A stretch of 64,000 bases of DNA from Straminergon stramineum (lineage: Eukaryota > Streptophyta > Bryopsida > Hypnales > Calliergonaceae). The notes under the pieces were generated by a model. It was not told the origin of the DNA. It saw nothing but the letters and a program-made list of their open reading frames with translations, and did no database searches. Within the stretch, counting starts at the first letter, position 1, and each line of letters starts with the position of its first letter. The DNA lies in contig OY987271.1 of assembly GCA_963920665.1 (NCBI GenBank), forward strand, positions 21,021,350-21,085,349, read 5' to 3'. Made by a program: the position numbers and the translations under genes. Below, one piece after another: positions 34,748-46,300 of this stretch.

Positions 34748-34759
34748 CCAAAAGAATAC

Positions 34760-35941
34760 CTCAATTCCGGTTCCCTTTAGAAAGTAACTCCGTAGCTTAA
34801 CCGATTCATAACGTGGATCATATTGTGATAAATCAAGTCTTCTACAGTAGTAATCAGTTGATTATCAGATAGTGTCATAACCGTAATTCTAACAGTGGGT
34901 AGTCCAACCCACTGCATATAAATCTCGTTTACCCTTGGGGTAAAACACTCTTGCCTTGGGCTGGGTTGTACTCAGTACTCTCCTTTCGGCAATGAAATTT
35001 TCCTTTCATTTGCACTAAATATAAATTTATAACATCTCGTCTGTATTAATAAATCGAGTTTACTTTAATTTTGTTTGCAAAACGTATTGTATTCTTCGGT
35101 GCCTCGGTGGTCCAATCTTGCAGCAGGAATTGATCTTTTGATTACCGGCTATCCAGCCACATCCTTTCCTTTTGGTCATTCACTCCCAGCGCGCTGTCGA
35201 TGTGTCAGTCATTCAGTCCCTGCCAGAGCTAAAGTACACCTTCTGTGAGCACTTCAACTTATTTGGTCCAATCTGCAACCCGAATCGACCTGATTATTCT
35301 GATGATTGTCTTGACCCTTTCCATTCCCTTTTCTAGATTATTTTGGTATCTCACAGCGCGCTGTCGCACTCAGAACCAGATTACAACTTCTGTGAAATTC
35401 ATAAAAATATGTGCTGCTGCCACGTGGACTCGTTCTTCAAGCCTTCTTCCCTCAATCTTCGCAAACCAGTTGGTCCTTGCGAAACTGGAAATTAAAAATC
35501 ATTGCTCCGATGCGCAGTCAGTGCACTCCTGGTTTCGTCCCCTTAGATTCAGTCCTCGCAGCCCTGCTTTCAAGTACAAACTTCAGTCACGATTCATAGT
35601 GATATCATTGTAGGTACTGTAACCTCGATAAAAACTCATCCTCAAAGATTTCTGGTTTATGAGGGTTGTGTGAACCCCTTGAAATTGTATAGTTCTACTT
35701 ATGCAGTGTTGTGTTCTTCACTGCAAGTGCTTCTAGTCTTCTGATGTTCGGTATTCTGATGACGCAACTTGTACGTGTTCAGGTTAGAAACTGATTTGAT
35801 TCATTCTGGTGGCTGATTTGCGCTTAAATAATCGATCTAGCGGTTGAGTTGACGTATATCTGAAGACTAGCCTGCGAATTTGATCAAGTCGGAAGATCAG
35901 CTAGCGAATTCGAGCTACTCTTGAAATTATTTTGCTTCCAG
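34760..35941 (+). promoter_or_regulatory. Promoter/leader region of the second bHLH gene
   Basis: This GC-richer interval precedes the second bHLH gene. A plausible leader intron runs from 35614 (ATTGTAG/GTACTG) to the acceptor TTTTGCTTCCAG at 35941. As in the first bHLH gene, the leader exon ends in TAG immediately before the donor. Frames at 35245-35613 and 35411-35599 are open but show no domain and are taken as leader sequence. The transcription start was not located. Confidence 0.35.
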
Positions 35942-35980
35942 TGCCAATTGGCCTCATTGCTTGAAGTCGATCTTTAGTGC

Positions 35981-35988
35981 ATGTGATG
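35981..35988 (+). promoter_or_regulatory. Minimal AUG-stop upstream ORF overlapping the start
   Basis: The eight bases ATGTGATG contain a start codon followed at once by TGA, and the A of that TGA begins the main ATG at 35986. A start-stop element of this kind can stall ribosomes or allow reinitiation. If initiation is instead at 36007 (ATCATGG, a better plant context) the element still lies in the leader. A role is inferred only. Confidence 0.5.
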
Positions 35989-38550
35989 CCTTCGTACACA
36001 ACGATCATGGAGGATGACCTCTTTGGAGCCGATGGGCACGCGATCGCACGTTGCAGTAGAGTTTCACTGGACTTCGAAGGGGTGTTAGAAGCGGCAGAAG
36101 GCGTCTTGCATGACCAAATCTGTGAAGTTCTTCAAAGATTTGATGGAGAACAAGCTGGAGTTCACGAGAATCTACAACATACTGTTCACGATGGTTTCTT
36201 CTCAATTCCAGCTCCTTACCAGCCCTTTCATTTCTTGCCTGATGAAACTACTCTTCAACCAGACACCAACACCAGCTCCGTGGAGCTCGAGCGTAGGCGG
36301 CTCCCTGAAAATAGTCTCCACCAAATTCTAAATGACAGTTCTCAGGTTCGAAATCCTATTCAATCAAAGCAGTTTACGGTCGGAGGAAGACCACTACCAG
36401 CATCAATGGGAGCATCTGCTCCTCCACCTCGACAGCTTTGGAGTATGGACCAGTTGCAAACTGACCAGTGGAATAGAGCTTCATTCAAATTGCAACATGA
36501 TGTCCTGGCATCTCAACGAAGCCTGGTCTACGGTGAAGCTCCAGAAAGTCAAGCTTGCATCCCTGGTACTATCCCCAGGGAGTTTTCTACCCGTGCAAGT
36601 TCGTCTTGCTCCCCTATTAATATATGTGCCAACAGTATTAGCTCCCAGCCACATCTGCCTCGGAAGGCGGAGGACGTGTTGTCTGGGAAAGAGCGTCGTA
36701 CTGGGAAGTCGAAACGAGTACCTGATCAAGCTGGGCATATCATGAGAGAACGGTTACGAAGAGACGACATGACGAGCAAGTTTCTGATGCTGGAGTCGTT
36801 GTTACCTCCAGGACCCAAGGTAACTGATTGATCATACTTTTGCTTGCTTCCGTTTAGATTCAATGACCGTGCTTGCTGGTCATATTTTTTGAAATTCAGA
36901 ACGCCAAAACTCTGGAGTTCAAGTGCCGAGGATTTTAGAACTGACGAGAAATAATGATTTGAGGTTCCTCTGTCCAGTTCGAGGTTCTGGACTATTAGTT
37001 TGACAACTCAAAGTGCTCCGGTCTGTGTCGGTTAGGCTGCTTCAAACTGTGCTAGTCCTAGTACGTTACGTTGCAACAAAGCTTTTGGTCTACTGTGGAC
37101 GCCAATTTCGTGGAATTCTGCCCACGTAAAGGATATAATTATGTGTCAATCATCAAGGCTTTACATTCAGTTCACGTTAACTAAATAAGGCCCACAACCT
37201 CACGTTCACTAAAAGGGCGGATTTCAAAGAACATTTGGCGCAGCCTCAGTTGCCTACAGTGGGACCATCTACCTTGTGTGAGCATTTTGCACACCGGGGA
37301 TTCAAAATGAGGTCCCTGTGTTTTGTAGAGCCAGCTTCCAGAATGTGTTTTGGTAGTGTCAGAACAGAAGTTCAGAACAGTGCTATATGAACACGTCACT
37401 GTAGATCGATCAAGTTCTGGTCTATCACTAATTCCCTATCAGACAGACGAAGATAATATATACAGCCTGGGATTTGTAAATTTAACTAAGTACGTAGTTC
37501 TCGTTGGTCTTTGTGTTTCCAAAGCGAGACAGGGCTACCATAGTGGAGCACTCCATCCAGCACGTGAAGAATCTGCATCATCGCAAGAAGGGCTTACAGC
37601 AGAAGCGCACCGAGATGGCGAAGGCCACGAGAGCTCTTTCCTTACGTCCTCGTTTCGCTCAGAAGACGATGGCCACAATGCACCCATTGGAAATTGATAA
37701 GAAAATCAGCAAGACCAATGACATTGCAAAGACAGGGAACTTCTTTGAAAAAGTGGAGGTGCATTTAAACTTGCCGCAGGAGATCGTGGTAGAGATGACG
37801 TGTCGGCCTCATGCCCACTTTCAGAGTCAAGTGTTTGGAACTTTGGAGCGACTAAAGATGGACGTGCTACGGTGCAGCGTTTCTCGAGCTCGTGGGCTGG
37901 TCCTGTGCTCCATTGTGCTTCAGGTACTCCTTTGTTTTTACCCTTTTTTCTTAATTCTCATGACGGGGGAGTACATGAGATCCGTATGTTGTTATTAACC
38001 CTCATATTACTTTAAATGGTGGATGGATTCAGTCTATGATGTGACACAGTTAATTTCAATCACCCCAGATATGTACCGGTCCTAGTTTTCTAAGAAAAAT
38101 ATTCTCAGATCAACTTGGTTGATTACATTCATCGAATTATGACATACATCATCCATCTGCACAAAGCTCTAAAAACTAGGACTTGTATAGATTTACCTTT
38201 CAGGCTGCACGGCCTGAAAATTGCCAAATCAGTGGAATACTGCCAAATTGACGAAATGAACTTTTGACATAGATCTGAAATTTCAGTTGGGAGACCGAAA
38301 CTGCAACGATTTCAATAAAAATCTGCCATTTAAACGACTCAAAAGTTCCAATTAATGATTACTATAAAATTCTGAGCAGTTAAATTTTCAGTTCCATTAA
38401 AATTTTCCACGATTGATGGATATTTATCTAATCTTTGCGTTGATTGTGCATGATGACATGACATTCCAGCCCCGAGAAATTTTGGATCCCTCAGTTACCA
38501 GCGACGACATCGCTGGAGCTCTGAAACGAGCCATATATAATGCAGGCTGA
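35986..38550 (+). CDS. bHLH transcription factor, clade II-like, ACT-like domain
   Basis: Exons 35986-36819, 37525-37923 and 38470-38550, all phase 0, give 437 residues (430 if the ATG at 36007 is used). An in-frame TGA at 35962 bounds the start. Residues 1-245 are a long, polar N-terminal region. The basic region has the canonical His251-Glu255-Arg259 set (HIMRERLRR), predicting E-box/G-box binding. Helix 1 ends LLPPGPK and helix 2 begins RDRATIVEHSIQHVKNL. A C-terminal ACT-like domain (about 345-411, KVEVHLNLPQEIVVEMTC...) runs up to the last exon. The RERLRR...DRA(S/T)IV pattern and C-terminal domain resemble clade II (bHLH10/89/91, EAT1), which in angiosperms acts in the tapetum. Clade placement is by eye. 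The first intron splits the domain exactly where it does in the gene at 22404-24831. Confidence 0.85.
38130..38261. mobile_element. MITE fragment, last intron of second bHLH gene
   Basis: Ends GTGGAATACTGCCAAATTG then ACGAAATGAAC, the right terminus of the AATTTCRTTAAATTGGCA family. It carries the family's internal blocks GACATACATCATCCATCTGC and GCTCTAAAAACTAGGACT. The left terminus is unclear. It lies in the intron after the ACT-like domain (37924-38469), the same intron position that holds a family member in the first bHLH gene. Confidence 0.5.
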
Positions 38551-38951
38551 TTTAAGAATCCTCACTCAGGCAAAATTCAACTTGCATTGATCTTGCATTT
38601 GGTAATGATATCCCCAGCTCAATTATGAGGTAGAAGTGATTGACTTGATTAATTGTAAAGAGGCAATTGAATGGTCAATGTAATATAACTCACTCAGTTT
38701 CCCATCTTCGGATCTTCCTATGACTATTAAAAGGCTATTGATTCAAGCTCTGCATCATATTTGTAGCTCGCATTCATGGGATTTCTAGGTGAAAGCTGTT
38801 GTCACTGAGTTACTGGCGTGCATTTCAGAAATTAGACGCTGTCTTCTGCTGGTGCACTCTGCAAAGGTGTGCTATGGTGTGCAGGAGTTGTGACTGAACC
38901 ATGGAATTTGGCATACCTACACAACACCAATGCATGGGGACAATATATAAC

Positions 38952-39121
38952 GTCAAATGAATTTCGTTAAATTGACGATATTCCATTACTTGGACTCAAT
39001 TTAGGACAAGCGATCTGAAACCAAAACCTACACCAATCCTAGTTTGTAACCTGAAATTAGACCTTTTTGAAGATACATGTCACAATCTTTGTGGAATATT
39101 GCCAATTTAACGAAATTGACA
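38952..39121. mobile_element. MITE of the AATTTCRTTAAATTGGCA family
   Basis: Left TGAATTTCGTTAAATTGACG then ATATTCCA. Right TGGAATATTGCCAATTTAAC then GAAATTGAC: inverted repeats of about 28 bp. It lies about 400 bases downstream of the second bHLH gene's stop. A further decayed relative may lie at about 39430-39600. Confidence 0.7.
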
Positions 39122-39655
39122 TTGCATGCTCTCTGCACGCAGAGCGCATCCTCAATGGCTCAACTGCAACCCCAAAGAATTTGAATCAATCGCAAATTTT
39201 ATATGGGTTAGCAAATGCTACTTCATTAGTCAGTTTTCTCACGTTTGAACAATAAAAATGGGGGAGCAAAAGTTTGGTACTACCAAATACTCCGTAGAAG
39301 AGAACGAGACTCTTCTCTTGAGGTGAAATTAGTGTGGCTTGTGGCTAGTGCAGCCGAACTGTGAAATCTTTAGTTACCGTATTACTTATTTTGGGGTTAT
39401 TTTACAAATTTCAATAGTTTTTAGGGACAAAATGTTTTTGATATACCAATCCCAAAGCGGAAATTATTCTCAATTTGCATAGTTTTGTGTGACAAAAACT
39501 GTGAGATTCATGTGCATAAAGCTCCCTAAACTAGAAGTGGAATAGATAATGTTAATTTCTATAAATTGGCAATATTTGGATGTTATTTTTGCAAAGTTCA
39601 ACCTAAAACCAAAACTATATCTATACCTATCTTAGTTTGTGACCTCAAATTTATT

Positions 39656-40576
39656 TAACCCCTAAAGGACTGGCCTTGTGTTTTTGGCAACATAACTTTT
39701 TTGGGCAGGTACATGTGAGTGGAGATTTGTCTCATTTAGGCTAAATTTTTTTGACAAGGTGTGGATGACAAATATGTTCAATGCATGCTAAATTTCATTT
39801 CATTTGAATATACAAGTAAAAATTTATGATGCAAAATGTTGTTTGTTTCTCCACTCGGGCAGCTTGGGCAGATCTGAAAAAATCACTTTTTTCAAAAATA
39901 AAAATTTGAAATTGGTTTTCTAGATTTACATATATTGAATCAATCCATTCTGATCAATGTGATGAAAGTTATGAGGAATTTTAGTTTGCAGGTAGTTAAG
40001 GAATCTGTACTCTAAAATAAACTTTGAAGTCCTTTATTTAACTCAATTTTTCATATTTTTTGAAAAAAATAAAATCATAGGATGTAGATTGTTCATTACA
40101 ACATTACAACCATTGGGATTGGCATTTTTCAATTCTATAATTAAAATTTTGACAATTTAGTATTTTGAATTATTCTCTATTTCTTTCTACTTACTATTTT
40201 TTTCCTATGTGTTGTACAATTCCAAATGATTCAAAAAATTTCAAAAACATAGTCAACTTGCCTTGAAGAATGAATCCAAAGATGCACCACCATTTTGGAC
40301 ATTTTTTCATACAAATGTGACCTTCTGAAGTGTTGTTGCCCTGGTTTTTTGCAGGGCAAAAAAACTAATTTTTATCACTTCAAATGTTAATATCTTCCAA
40401 TCCACACGGTGGAAATTCTGAAATTTTTTCCACATCTTTTCAAAACAACTTACTACAAGATCCTATGGTTACATGTATTCAAAAATATTTTTTTTCTTAA
40501 ATTTGGTTTTTGTGCTGAAAATGGTTGTTTTGGAATGTTTTTGCTGAAAACATAGTCAAGGAACTTTAGGGGTTAA
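39656..40576. mobile_element. Element with TTTAACCCCTAAAGGAC termini
   Basis: Starts TTTAACCCCTAAAGGACTGG and ends GGAACTTTAGGGGTTAAA, inverted over about 15 bp. The interior is AT-rich without a long ORF. A truncated relative of its right part lies at 41741-41970. The same terminal motif occurs at 137-160, 278-292, 16165-16200, 16605-16625 and 27222-27239. Superfamily not determined. Confidence 0.55.
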
Positions 40577-43386
40577 ACAATACTTTGTACAGAGTACTAT
40601 TCAAATTAAATAGCACAGCAAAATTCTCTTACTAATAGGCTTTTCTAGATAAAATAAACAGTGCAAGAGAAGGGTGTGTTAATATGAGTTTTCAAGTATG
40701 GTCCTAGACATAAGATTATAAGTAGTGATCTCTAAGGAGATTTTCAATAAAAATTTACTAAAAATAAATGTATTTCATGTAAAAGTTTTACTAAAAATCT
40801 TCTTAAAGGTCATTACCTATAATCTTCTATTAAGGACTATACTTAAAAATTCACTTAAAACACCCCTTCCTCTTGTAGTGAAAAGAACTTTTTTAAATGG
40901 AAAATAAAGATGAAGTCACACATAATAATCAAAATGCAATGAAACAAAAAAAATACTGAAGAAACAAGTTTAGAATATCTACCAAATTAAAAAACTTTGG
41001 AGAAAATCTAGAGTCCTTTCCCTCACCATGAGGCCTCAAATATATGTATGAATACATGCATATGTAAAATCTAAAGTTGATCTTTAACATGTGTAGGTTT
41101 AATCAATTTTGTAGACTTGTTTTCAAAATTCTAAAATAGTGTAGCTACTATTTCAATACACTCCAAAATACAATGAGTTCAAAATGAATGTCCACCTACA
41201 AGATTTACTTTGAACCATACCAAAATTAGTAGACAATTAATTGTGAGCCACAATATTAATTTTTTCTAAGTGTAAATTTTTTGCACCTTGATGTTCTACA
41301 CTCCAAATAAACTTTGGGATAATTTTTTGAGTTTTTTAAGTAGCCATATGTTGTATTTGATGTGAATTTTTCACTTTCTATTAAACACTTCACAATAATT
41401 TCAAATTTTTTTGACTTATAGAAGAAATGTAATTCCCTCTCTACAAAATAAGTATAAAAGGTTTCATTCATCTACAGTTATAAAATGGGAGCACATAGAG
41501 GGAGAGAGGCTTTGAAGTCTGAAAAAGTGATTATATGATAGTTTGCTCTAAATCCGCTCATCTTCTAAAGACTGTCCCTAGCTAGGTTCTGAAATGGACA
41601 TGAACAAGTTGTAAAATGCATATGTGTAAAGCATTGAATGTTTTGTCAATGATGTCAGAGTGGTTTAAAATTTGTCAAACATTTCTTTATACTCTGCTAG
41701 TGGATGGAATAAGAGCCAAGGTGGGTCAATTTTTGAAATGTTTACCTGTGTTCAAAAAAACTTTTCTCCCTCGACTTTGAATGCTAATAATTTCCAATTT
41801 GTACGGTCAAACTTGATAAAAATTTTACCACATGATTTCATACAAGTATAGTACAAGATCCGACAGTTGGATTTTTTATTTTTGAATTTTTTATTTTTTG
41901 AAAGAACACAACGGAAATGGCAATTTCGAGTGATTCTTGTCAAAAAATAGGCCTTGGTCCTTTAGGAGTTTAGTTTAGTAAAGGTCACATTCTGGAACCT
42001 TGTCTATTACTTTCTACATGCTGAAGTTCTTGTTTTTGGTGAAGCCATATCTTTTTTCAGACTACACATGTGTGGGTTTTGTAAGGCCTACGATCAAGAA
42101 ATAGATACCTATGGCAGAATTCTTTAGAAATTCATAAGTAATTAAAAAATGCTCCGAAAAATATGAAACCACTTAGGTTAGATTCCACATCAATTTTTCT
42201 TCGAGTGAAAAATAAGGCAAAATATTTGCGTGCATCTAAGAACCATCGAAAAGGCCGACCAGCTCTTAAACACACGGTTTATGAGCAGGCTACCTTAGGC
42301 CCCATCTTTTCAGGGTTAATATTTGAGGTTACTCAAGAATAAATAAATTTTTTTTCCGATGCTTCTGTGATATTTTCACTTTCAAATAAATTGGCTTGCA
42401 ACCGTAATGCAAAATTGGATTATTTCAAGTTTTCTAGTCCACATAGTAGGTCATTGACAATAAAAATGCCAGACAAGCATGTTCCGATAAATGGGGAGAT
42501 CTCTCACTTTATTATGCTTGCAACCTAAGTAGATGACGAAAAGATTGGTAAAAGTTACTGTAGAAGCCCTGAGTGGAACATCTAATAAGTGATGAGTATG
42601 TCCAGAAGCATCTGGATGGAATTCAAAACTCCAATACCGTACTGATCAAGTCAGTGAGTAATATCAGACCTACAACTACGAGCACTACATCATTGTACAG
42701 AGGGATGGCCAATTTCACAAGTACTATTTCCATAGCGAAGAGATCAAGCACTTCTTGACTCCACAAATTTTGTCTAGCGGTCCTGAGTTTCGGGCTTGAA
42801 AGACTCAAATGTGGCTAAATGCAATGACATCCCAAATGAACTAAACTAGTTTATATTTGCTTCGCAACCACTTCCCATTATGAGAAGATCAAGCAGTTCT
42901 CGCTCCACATAGTTTGTTGTTCGCCATCATCAAATTTGGGTCGTAAAGGTTCACAAGCGACTGAATAAAATGGGATCCAAAAAACCTGAAACATTCTTAC
43001 AATTACGGAGGGTAGTCAAAGTCAAAATTCACACATAAATTGTAGTTGTCACAATTATGAATATATATGAAAACACAAACATATATGGTCGTAAAACATA
43101 CGAAAACGAAAGTCATTGAAATTGGTTGAAAGAATTAACAGTCCCAAGTAATGCAACTTCATACATACAAAAAGTGTTCAATAAAAAATGTCACTTGTAC
43201 AGAGCGATTCAACAAGGATTTTCAAGTTGAATTCGAATATCACAAAACACTTAGCTAGAGTAAGTTCGAAAGAAGACCAGAAACGGTTCGTCATAAAGGA
43301 AAAATTATACACGTCACAAATATAAAGGGTAAAATTCTACTCATTCTGATTTACTTTCTACAGTACGTTGAACTTAGACCCACCAG
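40577..43386. other. Repeat-rich spacer between bHLH and SPPL genes
   Basis: Contains a truncated copy (41741-41970, ending CCTTGGTCCTTTAGGAGTTTA) of the element at 39656-40576. At 42560-42960 is a GC-richer stretch with a diverged direct repeat: CATAGCGAAGAGATCAAGCA...CTCCACA near 42730 and CATTATGAGAAGATCAAGCA...CTCCACATAG near 42875. One plus frame there reads HYIIVQRDGQFHKYYFHSEE, which looks coding-like but is soon closed by stops. No intact gene found. Confidence 0.35.
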
Positions 43387-46300
43387 TTACGTGTTTGGAT
43401 GATCATGAATGCTAGTTGAATCCATATAATTCTCGACTGGAGAAACTTGCTCTCCTTTAGTCCATAAAGATTTCAACTCTCCTCGCCACCACCCCAGAAT
43501 AAGCACAGTTCCTAGTACATGACAAGTCAATAGTCAGAATACCGTGAAATTTCTCTACAAGTTGTGCATTTAATGTTCATTCCGAAGAGAACAAAACGTC
43601 ACCAAACGTGCTCCATAGAGCACTCTCATCAGAAGTCCAATGTAATATATTTGACAAGAGTTATCACCTGCACCACAAACACAAACAGAGTACTCTCCAG
43701 GCAGATAGTGTATAACTTAGGACGTCATTGGCAAAGGAATCCTGTACTCAACATATTTACCAATTCTGGCATATCTGAATAAAGGTGGAACAATACCTAG
43801 AGTACATGGAACAATATATAGCAGCGCAGGCTGGCCACTTCCCACCATCAAATTGAGGGCTACGTAAGTCCAAAACAACCCTGTACACAATAGCTCAAGC
43901 ACATTAATATTTTGAACATTAACAGCAAACCCTCTGTAATCACAAACCGGACAAATACTTGACAAGTAGAGATGTTTGTCTTTTGCATATGAATTCTATT
44001 CATGTCTTCCCAAGGTGACAGAACCATGAGACACGTCCAGAGAATACTGTTGTAGGGGTTACACATTGTTCATAGAAGATATGACAAATAAACTGGTGTT
44101 CTCGACAGAATGCAACAAGGAACCCAATTCCAAGAATGTACGAGGGCTTACCGAGGCCATAACCCACCGACGCCCACAAAAAGTACCCATTGAAGAGGCT
44201 TTTCTTTGCCACCCAGTCATACCTGAAAAACACAACCAATCAGCACAATTCATAAAAGGAAAACAAATACACAATTAGCTCTTCACTTCACCATGTTCTA
44301 TCCTATTTAAGGAAAATTTTCGAGCTTGTAAGCTAGAAATATAGGAGGAAAAAAGTCTAATGTCAATACTCAGAATTTAATAAGTTCCCAAGAAACATAA
44401 AAAACAATGAACATACGTTATTATCATACAAGTTAAAAATTCCAGAGTTCAAATACGCACAGATTAATAAAAGAAACTTTTAAATCTATCGCTAATAGAT
44501 AAAAAATCTATGAAGCAGCATGCACGGAAATACCGTAAGCAGAAGGAGACTAAAAGTCCTGGAAGCAAAATATCCCCAAAGCCAATGATACTGTAGCCAC
44601 CCCACGGATCATATAGGCGTGGGACTTTAAGGAGCATGGGGATACCCTCTCCATTGCTCTTATCTCCCCGAGCAACCTGGTCAAGCAAAACCATACTATA
44701 AGAACTGCATCACGATTGCATAATGCTATACGGGCAATAAGTGTATACATTGAAGTGATAAACAAAATGACTAATGTCGAGGTGCTTAAAAAGTAGGCAA
44801 AATTTAGAGAGTTGCAGAAAACAGATCAGGACGACAGGTTAGTGTACGTACCACAATCATGACACTTTCATCAAAGATAAGCGGGGATATGAACACCCAA
44901 AATATGTCGTACACGAAGGCAGCACTCAGTAGTACAGCAGAAACCTGTTTACATCCATTACAGTACACGCAATGGTAAATAACTGGAATCCTGAAACTAA
45001 AGTGTTGTTATCATTCTGCTAACAGGGTATATGCACCAAATCCAAGACATGGCTCTGAGAAACGCTGCGAAAACAACCTTGATATTAGGTATGCGCACGA
45101 TTTGGAGAACACTCAGAATCAGCGAAATCCCCTGCAAAAATGAATGTCACCTATTAAAAGTGCAGAACCAATTTAGAAGTTTCAATTTACCTCAACGACA
45201 AGTAATAACATATGAACTAGGAGACGACTACATGACCATATGTACTAAAATACAGGCTGCAAGTTGGGAGTTCGACACCAGAAAGGCGATTTCAGGTATA
45301 AAAGAGAGTACGCACAAGGACGTCTTGGCCGATCCAGGCAAAACTAAGATTTCGATAGATCCCCCATAATACCGCAAATGAGAGCGCAAAGGGAGCCACT
45401 GTGAGTGAAAGAACCGACATAGATCCCAAAACTGGCACACTGAAGAAAGTTCCTGCCGCTTGAGTAAACCACCTAAAGCAACCCATAGAAAAGAACACCG
45501 TCTTAGAGAAAGGTCCAACGGTTAAAAACATAATGATAGAAGTGTAGTCTGGAATTTCCCAAAAAGACAAATTTAGTCCACCCATATCAGAATCACTCCG
45601 TCACCATATTATCTTCTGTGAGACATCCAAATTACTATCACCCTGCATCCAATCACGTCTTCAGAAGACGAAGGACAATAATGCCTTGACAGCACACAAT
45701 GATAGAAGATTTGTCAACTTTACCTGGAAAGAAGGGATACCATACAAGTTTGCAGACCCTGCGCAATCCATCATCACCACCAATATCTCACATTTTTACA
45801 ACGATTATACACAAACTTCGATTCCAAATAAATATGCACAGAAAATTCAATATTAATTCTTGGGTGCGCATTCCAGTCGAGAATTCTTCCCTTATATTCC
45901 TTTAACACAAATAACATAGACCAGGAAGAAAACTAAAAAATGTAAATGAAACTGTACTTCATATTCCAAAAGACAACGCCACAGGCTAACAAGAATCAGA
46001 TATGGAAAGAAATTCAAAGGTTCTGGTTGAGAAATAGGAACAGTACCTCGAAACCACCAATACAGAAAAGGACGACCAGTAGAATAAGGAACCACTGCGA
46101 CATAAAGTAATACAGCACCAGCAAAAATACTGATGCCATAACCATGAACAGGCAAGCAGACACAACATTGATGTCCACAACATCCTTGTTTGTATCGTGC
46201 TCACCATCGGAGAGATAAGGATCTCCTCCTTCCTGCATTGCGTAAAAACATAAAACTTGTCACACCTTCGAAAGCATCCGACTAATATCTGAGTAGCAGG

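Noticed and set aside
36332..36745. 137-codon frame inside bHLH exon 1
   Set aside because: Alternate frame of the bHLH coding exon, which itself has the recognisable domain and correct splice phases.
44000..44274. Several overlapping minus and plus frames near the SPPL 3' exons
   Set aside because: They are read-throughs of SPPL exons into introns or opposite-strand shadows. The 14-exon model explains the coding content.
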